A stretch of DNA of 54,161 nucleotides from Betaproteobacteria bacterium (GTDB taxonomy: Bacteria; Pseudomonadota; Gammaproteobacteria; Burkholderiales; JAEUOS01). The position numbers and the translations under genes were made by a program. Below, piece by piece: positions 17,132 to 25,461 of this stretch. The notes under the pieces are model-generated. The model was not told the origin of the DNA. It saw only the letters and a program-made list of their open reading frames with translations, and searched no databases. The DNA lies in NCBI GenBank assembly GCA_028292405.1, contig JAQGMJ010000052.1, positions 1 to 54,161 of the forward strand, in the 5' to 3' direction. Within the stretch, counting starts at the first letter, position 1; each line of letters begins with the position of its first letter.

Positions 17132-18339
17132 TTGCTATAGCTGACGCGGTAGACCACGCCGTTGTAGTCGTCGGAGACCAGCAGCGAGCCGTCCTTCATC
17201 TGCTGCACGTCGACCGGGCGGCCCCACATCGGCGGGTCGGCCTTTTCATCGGTGAGGAAGCCTTCGAGGAAGGGCTCGGACTTGATCACCCGGCCCTTCG
17301 GGTCGACCACCACGCGGATCACGTTGTAGCCTTGCTTGACGGTGCGGTTCCAGGAGCCGTGCTGCGCGAGGAAGATGTTGTTCTTGTACTCGGCCGGGAA
17401 CATGCTGCCGGTGTAGAAGCGCATGCCCAGAGGCGCGATGTGCGGCCCGAGCTTGTGCACCGGCGCCGCGAACTCCTTGCACGAGCGCAGCTTGCCGTAG
17501 ATCGGGTCGGCCATGTCGCCCTGGTGGCAGTACGGGTAGCCGTGCTCTTCGCCCTTGTACTTGACCATCGACAGGATGTCGGCCGGGCCTTCGTCGCCCA
17601 GCCAGTCGCGCGCGTTGGAGGAGAACCACAGCTTCTTGCTGCGCGGGTCGAAGTCCATGCCGACGCTGTTGCGCACGCCGGTGGCCACCACCTCGAACTT
17701 GCCGGTGTCGGGATCGACGCGCGAGATCGAGGCCTGGATGTAGCCGGGCAGCACGATGTTGCCGGGCGAGCCGATGTTGAAATAGATTTTGCCGTCCGGA
17801 CCCATCGCCATGGTCTTCCAGAAGTGGCCGGGCTGCTGCGGCAGGCCGTCGATCACCACCTTGGGCGCCGGCGGGTTGTCGAGGTTGTTTTCGATGCCGT
17901 CGTAGCGCAGGATGCGCTCGCGCTCGGCGACGTAGAGGGTGCCCTTGTTGAACAGCACGCCGTTGGGCGAGTTCAGGCCCTTGAGGATGACCTTGGCCTC
18001 GCGCTTGCCGCCATTGCTGACAATGGCGTAGACGTTGCTCTGGTTGCGGTTGCCGACGAAGACGGTGCCCTTGTCGCCGATGGCGATGGCGCGCGCGTCC
18101 GGAATGCCGTCGGCGAACACTTCCACCTTGAAGCCCGGCGGTACCTTGAGCTTGCCCAGTTGCAGTTCGGAGGCCGGGCGGCCGGTGACCAGGCCCGCCA
18201 GCGGATGCAGGGTGGACGTCGACTGGTCGCCGCTCATGCCCTGTTGCCAGGACGGCGCCGGCGCGGCTGCCTGTTGCGCGTGTGCAATGCCGCCGGCGGC
18301 CAGCAACAGCGCCGCGGTTAACGCTGCGTTGATCTTCAT
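17128..18339 (-). CDS. PQQ-dependent sugar dehydrogenase (sorbosone dehydrogenase family)
   Basis: A periplasmic beta-propeller quinoprotein of the glucose/sorbosone dehydrogenase family (403 aa). The signal peptide ends at GGIAHAQ, and a GAGGAGA ribosome site precedes the ATG. Recognisable propeller segments are LKVPPGFKVEVFADGIPDAR, GTVFVGNRNQSNVYAI, GPDGKIYFNIGSPGN, GVRNSVGMDFDP, HGYPYCHQGD, APLGMRFYTG and VSDDYNGVVYRVSY. The enzyme class oxidises aldose sugars with PQQ as cofactor. It heads an operon with a cytochrome c (overlap ATGA) and a PqqU-like receptor. No PQQ biosynthesis genes are in the window. The sugar substrate is unknown. Confidence 0.9.
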   Translation of the reverse strand: MKINAALTAALLLAAGGIAHAQQAAAPAPSWQQGMSGDQSTSTLHPLAGLVTGRPASELQLGKLKVPPGFKVEVFADGIPDARAIAIGDKGTVFVGNRNQSNVYAIVSNGGKREAKVILKGLNSPNGVLFNKGTLYVAERERILRYDGIENNLDNPPAPKVVIDGLPQQPGHFWKTMAMGPDGKIYFNIGSPGNIVLPGYIQASISRVDPDTGKFEVVATGVRNSVGMDFDPRSKKLWFSSNARDWLGDEGPADILSMVKYKGEEHGYPYCHQGDMADPIYGKLRSCKEFAAPVHKLGPHIAPLGMRFYTGSMFPAEYKNNIFLAQHGSWNRTVKQGYNVIRVVVDPKGRVIKSEPFLEGFLTDEKADPPMWGRPVDVQQMKDGSLLVSDDYNGVVYRVSYSK

Positions 18340-18501
18340 ATTGTCTCCTCGTTGATTTGACTGCCTGGGAAACCCAAAGCGGCTCGCGAAGGACGCTTGT
18401 CGATTCTCACCGCAGCGTTTTTGTGATTCTTCGAGCCGGACTTGAGGACGGTCATTCTAGCCCCGCATGGCGGGCGTGCGCAAGACGCCATGCACAACGC
18501 C

Positions 18502-18517
18502 ATTTGTACGGACTTTT
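18502..18517. repeat. 16-bp direct repeat, copy 1
   Basis: ATTTGTACGGACTTTT, identical to 18580-18595. The two start 78 bp apart. The core GTACGGAC is nearly self-complementary. It may be a regulator site for the PQQ operon. Confidence 0.7.
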
Positions 18518-18579
18518 GGCCGGTAACCACGTCGTCGCCGCCGGAAGAGCACGGCGCGTACACTCATCAGAGCATGCTT

Positions 18580-18595
18580 ATTTGTACGGACTTTT
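18580..18595. repeat. 16-bp direct repeat, copy 2
   Basis: ATTTGTACGGACTTTT, the second copy; see 18502-18517. It is partly similar to the TTTGTACTTTT part of the two-hairpin repeats, so it could also be a decayed relative of them. Confidence 0.7.
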
Positions 18596-18678
18596 AGGCA
18601 TTCCCGCGCACCGGCGCAACGCGCCGTCCGGCATCCCGATATGCGTCTCACGCCGCACCCGGCGCGATATATGACCGG

Positions 18679-18984
18679 TCACTTCGCTTCGCAGAGCAGC
18701 GCCGGATCAAAGGCGGCGATACGCACCGTGACGACCTTGCGCCGTGCCCCGGCACCGCGCGTCACTTCGACGCTGGCGGGCGCTACCGCCAGGCGCGCGG
18801 CAATCAGCTCGCACAGCGCCTGGTTGGCGCGTCCGTCGATGGCGGGCGCGGCGATGCGCACCTTCAAGGCGTCGTCGCCGTAAGCCTGGAACAGCGGCTG
18901 GTCCGGCGCGATGCGCGCACCCGGCTGCGCCTGCACCTGCAGGGTGAGCAGGCCGCGCGCGGCATCGAAGCGGTACCAGGCCAC
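18679..18984 (-). CDS. DUF167 (YggU) family protein
   Basis: A 101-aa DUF167 protein. The core LQVQAQPGARIA, ALKVRIAAPAIDGRANQALCELIA (the family signature, about 40-63) and SVEVTRGAGARRKVVTVR are all present. The family is small, soluble and of unknown function. It follows yggT by 9 bp, the usual yggT-yggU pairing. Confidence 0.93.
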   Translation of the reverse strand: MAWYRFDAARGLLTLQVQAQPGARIAPDQPLFQAYGDDALKVRIAAPAIDGRANQALCELIAARLAVAPASVEVTRGAGARRKVVTVRIAAFDPALLCEAK

Positions 18985-18993
18985 GCTTGGCCG

Positions 18994-19572
18994 TCAGTGC
19001 AGCAGGCCGAGCGCCATCGATTGCAGGTAGACCACCAGCAGGTAGGCGATCTGCAGCAGGACGCCCGCGACCAGCGGTGAAAGATCGACGCCGCCGATCA
19101 GCGGCATGTGGCGGCGGATGGCTTTAAGCCAGGGAGCCACCATCACATCGAGCATGCCGGCGTAAGGGTTGCCGTCGCGCGGCGCCACCCAGGACAGCAC
19201 CACGTACAGGAACAGGGCCACGCCCATCAGGATGATGACGGTGATGACCAGGCCGAAGGCGGCGAGAACCAGCCAGCGCGCCACGCCCAGGGGCGTGGTG
19301 AAGGGCGCCAGTCCGGCGACAATCAGCAGCTTGAGGAAGACGTAGGCCAGCTCGAACAGGTAGGCGGCGATCAGGCTGGCCCAGTCGTAGCCCTTGCCCT
19401 TGAAGATGCGCCGCAGCGGCAGGACGATCCAGTCGGTGAGCGCGCGGACGAACTGCCCGAGCGGGTTGCGGAACGACAGCGAAAGCCGTTGCATGTAGAA
19501 GCGCTGCAGCGCGGCCGGCGCAAGCAGCCAGTACACGGCGCCGATGATGATGATGAGGATTTCGGAGAGCAT
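18994..19572 (-). CDS. YggT family integral membrane protein
   Basis: A 192-aa inner-membrane protein with two YggT repeats, each a pair of hydrophobic helices. The signature SFRNPLGQFVRALTDWIVLPLRRI (about 34-57) and its second copy, DGNPYAGMLDVMVAPWLKAIRRHMPLIGGVDLSPLV, are visible. About four membrane segments are present. It is co-transcribed with the DUF167 gene. YggT proteins are linked to osmotic stress and cell-shape phenotypes in some bacteria, and the molecular role is not settled. Confidence 0.93.
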   Translation of the reverse strand: MLSEILIIIIGAVYWLLAPAALQRFYMQRLSLSFRNPLGQFVRALTDWIVLPLRRIFKGKGYDWASLIAAYLFELAYVFLKLLIVAGLAPFTTPLGVARWLVLAAFGLVITVIILMGVALFLYVVLSWVAPRDGNPYAGMLDVMVAPWLKAIRRHMPLIGGVDLSPLVAGVLLQIAYLLVVYLQSMALGLLH

Positions 19573-19673
19573 GTCCGCTATCTTAAATCACGGCGGCGCG
19601 GACGCGGCGCCCCGATTACGGGCACAAAGACGCGGCATTCCCGCGCGACGCGGGCATCGGCGAGCCCGAAAAT

Positions 19674-19710
19674 GAAAAATCCGCGAGAGGGATGAGCTCT
19701 TCTCGCGGAT
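19674..19710 (-). terminator. intrinsic terminator of the histone-like gene
   Basis: Read on minus: ATCCGCGAGA / TCTCGCGGAT, a perfect 10-bp stem with a 12-nt loop, followed by TTTTTC. It is about 45 nt past the stop. Confidence 0.8.
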
Positions 19711-19753
19711 CGAGTCCCCGACCGCAAGCGGCCGGGGGTGATGCACCTGAGGC

Positions 19754-20155
19754 TTAAGGACGGCTTCCCGTAGGAAATGGCCATGCCGCCGCCGGGTTGA
19801 GCGCCGGGCGTGAGCCCGGAGCTGCCGCGGTGGAAGGCTTGGCTGCCGCCGCCGGCTTTGCAGCCGCCGGCTTTGCCGCAGGCTTTGCTTTCGCAGCCTT
19901 CTTTTTCGCAGGCTTTTTGGCGGCCTTTTTCGCAGCCTTTTTCTTCGCAGGCTTCTTTGCAGCTTTTTTCGCAGCCTTCTTTACAGCCTTCTTCGCAGCC
20001 TTTTTCGCTGGCTTCTTGGCCGCTTTTTTGGCAGCGGGCTTCTTTGCTGCCTTCTTAGCGGCCGGCTTCTTAGCCGCCGGCTTCTTGACTGCCTTCTTCA
20101 CCGCCGGTTTTTTGGCGGCGGGCTTTTTCGCTGCTGGTTTCTTTGCAGTTGCCAT
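19754..20155 (-). CDS. histone H1-like lysine/alanine-rich DNA-binding protein
   Basis: A 133-aa low-complexity protein built almost wholly from short KPAAKK/KKAAKKPAKK repeats through residue ~90, then an Ala/Pro-rich tail. This is the H1-like family (compare HctB and the Burkholderiales KAAKK proteins), which binds DNA non-specifically through lysines. A strong AAGGAGA ribosome site precedes the ATG. The repeats also exist at DNA level, so copy number may vary between strains. It is monocistronic, with a terminator at 19674-19710. Confidence 0.93.
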   Translation of the reverse strand: MATAKKPAAKKPAAKKPAVKKAVKKPAAKKPAAKKAAKKPAAKKAAKKPAKKAAKKAVKKAAKKAAKKPAKKKAAKKAAKKPAKKKAAKAKPAAKPAAAKPAAAAKPSTAAAPGSRPALNPAAAWPFPTGSRP

Positions 20156-20540
20156 GATATTTCTCCTTCATGAAGAGTCAAAAAAACTACCAACTAAAAA
20201 ACCCGTCTGTACTAGCCCGGATTATTCATCGGCGCAAGCATTGAAGCTTCTCTTGCGCTAATGAATGCTTTACACGCTGCCCGAGGCGGGCTTGCACTAC
20301 CTCAGGCGGCGTTTCCCCCAAAAAAAACGCCGGAGCGAATGCAACGCCCGGCGTTTTTTCTGGAGACAATGCGGCCCTTCACCTGGTACGCCCTGGCAGT
20401 TTTTTCGGAAGGAACGAGTCCCCCGCGATCGCTGGCCGGCGCGCTGGCAAATTCCGCATTACTTGAATTTCTACTGAGCCCCATTGGGTCCTTTTTTGGC
20501 GATGAGCTTTACCTTGCTGCACTCACGGCTTGCGTTCGCT
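20156..20540. other. 385-bp gap between histone-like gene and nrdB
   Basis: It holds the histone-like gene's leader, the terminator at 20322-20359 and about 180 nt of nrdB 3' trailer. A 60-codon reading frame at 20302-20484 (minus) ends inside the terminator and is judged spurious. Nothing else was seen. Confidence 0.6.
20322..20359. terminator. bidirectional intrinsic terminator after nrdB
   Basis: AAAAAACGCCGG (20322-20333) pairs with CCGGCGTTTTTT (20348-20359) across a 14-nt loop. A-tracts and T-tracts on both sides allow termination in both directions. It lies about 180 nt past the nrdB stop. Confidence 0.85.
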
Positions 20541-21758
20541 TCATTCCCAATTAAGCGCGCCGCCGGTCTGGTATTCGATCACGCGAGTCTCGAAGAAATT
20601 TCTTTCTTTCTTGAGATCAATCATCTCGCTCATCCACGGAAAAGGATTCTCCTCGTTTGCGAACAAGGGGTCAATACCTATTTGCTGGCAACGACGATTT
20701 GCGATGTAGCGAAGATAGCCTTTGAACATCGGCGCGTTCAAACCGAGCACGCCGCGCGGCATCGTGTCCTCCGCATATTTGTATTCGAGCTCCACCGCTT
20801 CCTTGAACAGGTGACGAATCTCCTCGCGGAATTCACTCGTCCACAGGTGCGGATTTTCCATCTTGATCTGGTTCACCAGGTCGATGCCGAAGTTGCAGTG
20901 CATCGACTCGTCGCGCAGGATGTACTGGTACTGCTCGGCGGCGCCGGTCATCTTGTTCTGCCGGCCCATCGAGAGAATCTGGGTGAAGCCGACGTAGAAG
21001 AACATGCCTTCCATCATGCAGGAGAAGACGATCAGGCTCTTCAGCAGCGCCTGGTCGTTTTCCGGTGTGCCGGTCTTGAAATGCGGGTCGGTCAGGGTGT
21101 TGATGAAGGGGATCAGGAACTCGTCCTTGTCGCGAATCGAGGTGACCTCGTGATAGGCGTTGAAGATCTCCGACTCTTCCAGGCCGAGCGACTCGACGAT
21201 GTACTGGTAGGCGTGGGTGTGGATCGCCTCTTCGAAAGCCTGGCGCAGCAAATACTGGCGGCATTCCGGGGCGGTGATGTGGCGATAGGTGCCCAGCACG
21301 ATGTTGTTTGCAGCCAACGAATCGGCGGTGACGAAAAAGCCCAGGTTGCGCTTGATGATGCGGCGCTCGTCCTCGGTCAGGCCGCTGGCCGACTTCCACA
21401 GGGCGATGTCGCGGTTCATGTTGATCTCCTGCGGCATCCAGTGGTTGGCGCAGGAGTCGAGGTACTTTTGCCAGGCCCACTTGTACTTGAACGGCACCAG
21501 CTGGTTGACGTCGGTGGCGCCGTTGATGATGCGCTTGTCGGCGGCGTTGACGCGGCGCAGCGCGGTGGCGGGGGTGCCCGCCAGTTGCGCCAGCGGCATC
21601 ATCGGCGGCATGGCCATGCCGGCCACGTGCGGGGTGCCGGCCAGCGGCTGCGCCACGCTCTGCAGACCCAGCAGGGGGCCGGGGTGCGAACCCGCCCCAC
21701 CACTCATCATCCCAGGCATGCTCTTGGGCGCCGGCACATCATCTTCAAACATCAACAT
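20541..21758 (-). CDS. nrdB: ribonucleotide reductase class Ia, beta (radical) subunit
   Basis: The small subunit that holds the di-iron centre and tyrosyl radical for making deoxyribonucleotides (405 aa). Ligand patterns are visible: [11 protein letters not shown] gives the E-x2-H and the radical-type Tyr four residues after the His, [12 protein letters not shown] gives a second E/H set, and [10 protein letters not shown] lies between them. The N-terminal ~45 residues are Met/Pro/Gly-rich and variable. The C-terminus ([14 protein letters not shown]) is the tail that docks in the alpha subunit. It lies 147 bp downstream of nrdA with a two-hairpin repeat in between, so nrdB may be partly uncoupled from nrdA. 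Confidence 0.96.
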   Translation of the reverse strand: MLMFEDDVPAPKSMPGMMSGGAGSHPGPLLGLQSVAQPLAGTPHVAGMAMPPMMPLAQLAGTPATALRRVNAADKRIINGATDVNQLVPFKYKWAWQKYLDSCANHWMPQEINMNRDIALWKSASGLTEDERRIIKRNLGFFVTADSLAANNIVLGTYRHITAPECRQYLLRQAFEEAIHTHAYQYIVESLGLEESEIFNAYHEVTSIRDKDEFLIPFINTLTDPHFKTGTPENDQALLKSLIVFSCMMEGMFFYVGFTQILSMGRQNKMTGAAEQYQYILRDESMHCNFGIDLVNQIKMENPHLWTSEFREEIRHLFKEAVELEYKYAEDTMPRGVLGLNAPMFKGYLRYIANRRCQQIGIDPLFANEENPFPWMSEMIDLKKERNFFETRVIEYQTGGALNWE

Positions 21759-21829
21759 AGGCTTTTCTCTTTCCGATGGAAGGTCTATCGGTACAGCTTA
21801 ATCGGTATGTCTTTTCGTTGCTTTTACCT

Positions 21830-21903
21830 AACTCAATCGACTGGCTCTGCCAGCGATTGAGTTCAAATCAGGCCCGACAAAAGTAGGTTTGTACTTTTGT
21901 CGG
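21830..21903 (-). repeat. two-hairpin dispersed repeat, copy B
   Basis: Read on minus: hairpin 1 CCGACAAAAGTA / TACTTTTGTCGG (21874-21903), loop CAAACC, beginning 2 nt after the nrdA TAG. Hairpin 2 is AACTCAATCG-CTGGC, loop AGA, GCCAG, bulged T, CGATTGAGTT (21830-21863). It is the most complete copy, with a 15-bp second stem, and lies between nrdA and nrdB. Confidence 0.88.
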
Positions 21904-21905
21904 AT

Positions 21906-24833
21906 CTATTGGCAGGCTTCGCATTCTTCGTAACCCGCGTCGCCCGGGCGCAGCATGCACACCTGGCCGACGATTTCCGGCTCGGGCAGGGCTTGCATCA
22001 CTGGAGCTGCTGCCGCTTGCGCCGGCGCAGCGGACATGCCGTCCATGCCGCCGGAAGGCACGGCATTGAGCTGGCCGGTCTTGACGGTGGACTTCTCGGC
22101 GTTGGTCGCGCCCATGGTGCGCAGGTAATACGTTGTTTTCAGGCCACGCAGCCAAGCCAGCTTGTAGGTGTCGTCCAGCTTCTTGCCGGAGGCGCCCGCC
22201 ATATAGATGTTCAGCGATTGCGCCTGATCGATCCACTTCTGGCGCCGCGCGGCGGCTTCGACGATCCACTTCGGCTCGACTTCGAAGGCGGTGGCGTAGA
22301 GATGGCGGATGTCCGGCGGCACGCGGTCGATCTTGGCCAGCGAGCCGTCGAAGTACTTCAGGTCGGCGATCATCACCGAGTCCCACAGGCCCAGGCGCTT
22401 CAGGTCCTTCACCAGGTATTCATTGGTGATGGTGAATTCGCCCGACAGGTTGGACTTGACGTACAGGTTCTGGAAGGTCGGCTCGATACAGGCGGAGACG
22501 CCGATGATGTTGGAAATGGTGGCCGTCGGCGCGATGGCCACGCAATTGGAATTGCGCATGCCGTGTTCCTTGATGCGCTTGCGCAGGCTGTCCCAGTCCA
22601 GCGAGGTGGTTTCGTCCACATCGACATAGCCGCCGCGCTCGTCGCGCAGCAGTCGGATGGTGTCCTGCGGCATGATGTCGCGGTCCCACAGCGAACCCTT
22701 GTAGGTGGAATAGTGGCCGCGCTCGGCCGCCAGTTCGGTGGAGGCCCAGTAGGCGTAGTAGCAGACGGCTTCCATCGAGCGGTCGGCGAATTCCACCGCC
22801 TCCTGCGAGCCGTAGGGAATGCGCAGTTCGTGCAGGCAGTCCTGGAACGACATGATCCCTAAGCCCACCGGGCGGTGCTTGGCGTTGGAATTGCGCGCCT
22901 TGGCCACCGCGTAGTAGTTGATGTCGATCACGTTGTCGAGCATGCGCATGGCGATGCTGATGGTCTTCTTCAGCTTGACCAGATCCAGCTTGCCGTCCTT
23001 CAGGTGGGCGCGCAGGTTGACCGAGCCCAGGTTGCAGACGGCGATTTCTTCTGCATTGGTGTTGAGCGTGATCTCGGTGCACAGGTTGGAGGAGTGCACC
23101 ACGCCGACGTGCTGCTGCGGCGAACGGATGTTGCAGGCGTCCTTCCAGGTGAACCAAGGGTGGCCGGTCTCGAACAGCATCGACATCATCTTGCGCCACA
23201 GCGAGACGGCCGGCACCTTCTTGAACAGCTTGAGGTCGCCGGCGGCGGCCTTGGCTTCATAGCCGGTGTAGGCCTTCTCGAAGGCCTTGCCGAACTTCTC
23301 ATGCAGGTCGGGGCAATCGACCGGGGAGAACAGGGTCCACTCGCCGTTTTCCATCACCCGCTTCATGAACAGGTCGGGAATCCAGTTCGAGGTGTTCATG
23401 TCATGGGTGCGGCGCCGGTCGTCGCCGGTATTCTTGCGCAGCTCGAGGAACTCCTCGATGTCCATGTGCCAGGTTTCCAGGTAGGCGCAGACCGCGCCCT
23501 TGCGCTTGCCGCCCTGGTTCACCGCCACCGCGGTGTCGTTCACCACCTTGAGGAAGGGGACGACGCCCTGCGACTTGCCGTTGGTGCCCTTGATGTAGCT
23601 GCCGAGCGCACGCACCGGGGTCCAGTCGTTGCCCAGGCCGCCGGCGAATTTCGACAGCAGCGCGTTTTCCTTGATCGCCTCGTAGATGCCGTCGAGGTCG
23701 TCGGCCACCGTGGTCAGGTAGCAGGAAGAAAGCTGCGAGCGGCGGGTGCCGGCGTTGAACAGGGTCGGGGTCGACGACATGAAGTCAAACTTCGACAGCA
23801 CTTCATAGAATTCGATGGCGCGCTTTTCGCGATCAACCTCGCCTAGCGCCAGGCCCATGGCCACGCGCATGAAAAACACCTGCGGCAGCTCGATGCGCAC
23901 CTCGTCGATGTGCAGGAAGTAGCGGTCGTACAGGGTCTGCAGGCCGAGGTATTCGAACTGGTTGTCACGGCTGGCGACCAGCGCCTTGCCCAACTTCTTC
24001 AGGTCGTACTGGCCCAGCTTCTCGTCCAGCAGCTCGGCCTCAACGCCGCGCTTGATGAAATTCGGGAAATATTCGGCGTAGCGGGTTTCCATGTCCGCCT
24101 GGGTGGCTTCCTCGCCCAGCACTTCGCGGCGCACGTCGTTGAGCAGCAGGCGCGCGGTGACATAGCCGTAGGCCGGGTCGGATTCGATCAGGGTGCGGGC
24201 CGACAGCACCAGGGCCTTGCGTACCTCGGCGGCGGGCACGCCGTCGTACAGGTTTTTCAGGGTCGATTCGATGATCGGCGCTGCGTCGACTTCGGTCAGC
24301 CCGAAGCAGGCGGACTCCACCAGGGCCTGCAGGCGGCCCATGTCCAGCGGCACGCGGCGGCCGGCGTCGTCAGTGACCGACAGGCCGGAGTCGGCGACGG
24401 AGGGGGCGGCCTTTTCCTTCGACTTGGCGCGCTCTTCCGAGCGCTTTTCGCGGTACAGCACGTAGGCGCGCGCCACTTCATGCTCGCCGGAGCGCATCAG
24501 CGACAGTTCGACTTGGTCCTGCACGTCTTCTATATGAAAGGTGCCCCCGGCCGGCTGGCGGCGCACCAGGGCGTTGACCACGTTGTCGGTCAGGGCCGCC
24601 ACCACTTCGCGGATGCGCGCCGAAGCCGCGCCCTGGCCGCCGTTGACCGCCAGGAAGGCCTTGGTCATGGCGATGGTCACCTTCGACGGCTCGAACGGCA
24701 CCACCGCGCCGTTGCGGCGGATTACCTTGTACTGGCTGGACAAGGTCTGGGCGTCGGCGGCGGGCGAAGCGGCGCGGCTGGTCATGGGGGCAGCGCCTGC
24801 GCGCGCGGTTTCGGTGGTCTGAACGGACTGCAT
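21906..24833 (-). CDS. nrdA: ribonucleotide reductase class Ia, alpha (catalytic) subunit
   Basis: The large catalytic subunit (975 aa). The start at 24833 is preceded by CAGGAG. An ATP-cone (YKVIRRNGAVVPFEPSKVTIAMTKAF region) is followed by a second, less canonical cone from about residue 140 (DDAGRRVPLDMGRLQALVESA), as in some gammaproteobacterial NrdA of similar length. The barrel follows, with STPTLFNAGTRRSQLSSCYL, NLCTEITLN and the radical-site segment. The C-terminus YEECEACQ carries the CxxC that is re-reduced by thioredoxin. Expression is probably under NrdR (two boxes at 25183-25229), with a ~380-nt leader. Confidence 0.97.
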   Translation of the reverse strand: MQSVQTTETARAGAAPMTSRAASPAADAQTLSSQYKVIRRNGAVVPFEPSKVTIAMTKAFLAVNGGQGAASARIREVVAALTDNVVNALVRRQPAGGTFHIEDVQDQVELSLMRSGEHEVARAYVLYREKRSEERAKSKEKAAPSVADSGLSVTDDAGRRVPLDMGRLQALVESACFGLTEVDAAPIIESTLKNLYDGVPAAEVRKALVLSARTLIESDPAYGYVTARLLLNDVRREVLGEEATQADMETRYAEYFPNFIKRGVEAELLDEKLGQYDLKKLGKALVASRDNQFEYLGLQTLYDRYFLHIDEVRIELPQVFFMRVAMGLALGEVDREKRAIEFYEVLSKFDFMSSTPTLFNAGTRRSQLSSCYLTTVADDLDGIYEAIKENALLSKFAGGLGNDWTPVRALGSYIKGTNGKSQGVVPFLKVVNDTAVAVNQGGKRKGAVCAYLETWHMDIEEFLELRKNTGDDRRRTHDMNTSNWIPDLFMKRVMENGEWTLFSPVDCPDLHEKFGKAFEKAYTGYEAKAAAGDLKLFKKVPAVSLWRKMMSMLFETGHPWFTWKDACNIRSPQQHVGVVHSSNLCTEITLNTNAEEIAVCNLGSVNLRAHLKDGKLDLVKLKKTISIAMRMLDNVIDINYYAVAKARNSNAKHRPVGLGIMSFQDCLHELRIPYGSQEAVEFADRSMEAVCYYAYWASTELAAERGHYSTYKGSLWDRDIMPQDTIRLLRDERGGYVDVDETTSLDWDSLRKRIKEHGMRNSNCVAIAPTATISNIIGVSACIEPTFQNLYVKSNLSGEFTITNEYLVKDLKRLGLWDSVMIADLKYFDGSLAKIDRVPPDIRHLYATAFEVEPKWIVEAAARRQKWIDQAQSLNIYMAGASGKKLDDTYKLAWLRGLKTTYYLRTMGATNAEKSTVKTGQLNAVPSGGMDGMSAAPAQAAAAPVMQALPEPEIVGQVCMLRPGDAGYEECEACQ

Positions 24834-24936
24834 TGGGCCAGTCTCCTGAATATGTTGATGCGAATTGCGCGACGCTGGAACGCGAAAACCGCTCGCGAGC
24901 CGGCGGCCCCGGAATATGACTTGAAAGAGTGTGTTG

Positions 24937-25053
24937 CTAGAGAACGTAGTTGCGCGGACTGCCAGGGCCCATCGGCGCCGGGCAGGCCCGGCCGGGTTTC
25001 GGCACCACCGCGCCCATCGCTGGGCCGGCCGCATTATGGAAGGACAAATACAT
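24937..25053 (-). CDS. putative small leader ORF upstream of nrdA (38 aa)
   Basis: A 38-codon frame MYLSFHNAAGPAMGAVV... within the nrdA leader. It is preceded by a strong GGAGG placed 8 nt before its ATG, a better ribosome site than many real genes here. It ends 103 nt before the nrdA ATG. The peptide is Gly/Pro/Ala-rich with no signal peptide or known motif. It may be a translated uORF that affects nrdA expression, or a small protein in its own right. No homologue is known to me. Confidence 0.4.
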   Translation of the reverse strand: MYLSFHNAAGPAMGAVVPKPGRACPAPMGPGSPRNYVL

Positions 25054-25182
25054 GCTGGATTCCTCCGTGCCGCTTTGATGCCATTGCGCGCTGCAGTAAA
25101 TCAGGCCATGCCGCCGCCCGGTTTTCCGCACCTCCGCCCACTTCGCAACCTGTCGCGCTACCCGATTGATTTTGGAGCCTGC

Positions 25183-25198
25183 CTACAACATCTTGTGT
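25183..25198. promoter_or_regulatory. NrdR box 1
   Basis: The 16-mer CTACAACATCTTGTGT matches 12 of 16 positions of the NrdR consensus acaCwAtATaTwGtgt as I recall it, with the ACAA-N4-TTGT dyad. It is centred 31 bp from box 2, the usual integral-turn spacing of tandem NrdR sites. Confidence 0.75.
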
Positions 25199-25213
25199 CT
25201 CTCGGTACGCACA

Positions 25214-25229
25214 AAACTAAGTCTAGTAT
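25214..25229. promoter_or_regulatory. NrdR box 2
   Basis: The 16-mer AAACTAAGTCTAGTAT contains the dyad ACTA-N4-TAGT and matches 11 of 16 consensus positions. It overlaps the -10 of the nrdA promoter, fitting repression by NrdR. Confidence 0.72.
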
Positions 25230-25248
25230 CAATTTTCGCGGCATGCAA
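25220..25248 (-). promoter_or_regulatory. nrdA promoter
   Basis: Read on minus: TTGCAT (25248-25243), 17-bp spacer, TAGACT (25225-25220). The -10 lies inside NrdR box 2. Transcription would start near 25213, giving a leader of about 380 nt. The 408-bp gap 25054-25461 otherwise holds only the ampD 3' flank, in which I saw no clear terminator. Confidence 0.6.
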
Positions 25249-25461
25249 GAGTTTTTGCATTTGGCATACGCAGCAACGGGTACGCCAATTGCGCTCTTGA
25301 CGAAGCACCGGTTTCTGGTTTACCCGGGTTTGCTTGTTTGCGCGCAGCACGCGTGGGTGCTTTGTGGGCCGGCCGCAACCGCACGAAAATGCGAGGCAAA
25401 CGCGTCGCGAATGCCTCCCGGATACGCGCCTTCGGGAAGTTCCCGTCGCAGCACCGGTCCG

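Larger units (their letters stand above)
18340..18678. promoter_or_regulatory. 339-bp upstream region of the PQQ operon
   Basis: No gene is supported here. Short reading frames lack ribosome sites. The region holds two identical 16-bp direct repeats (18502-18517, 18580-18595) about 165-255 bp before the dehydrogenase start, and it must contain the operon promoter. I cannot place a convincing -35/-10 pair. Confidence 0.55.

Noticed and set aside
18563..18570. CTGATGAG on the minus strand, a possible hammerhead ribozyme core
   Set aside because: No matching CGAAA core or flanking stems were found downstream.
19800..20150. A repeat-rich region that could be taken for a CRISPR or minisatellite
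   Set aside because: The repeats are the codons of the KPAAKK-rich histone-like protein; there are no regular spacers.
20302..20484. A 60-codon minus-strand frame after nrdB with an AAGGA-like site
   Set aside because: It ends inside the nrdB terminator hairpin, and the peptide has no recognisable features.
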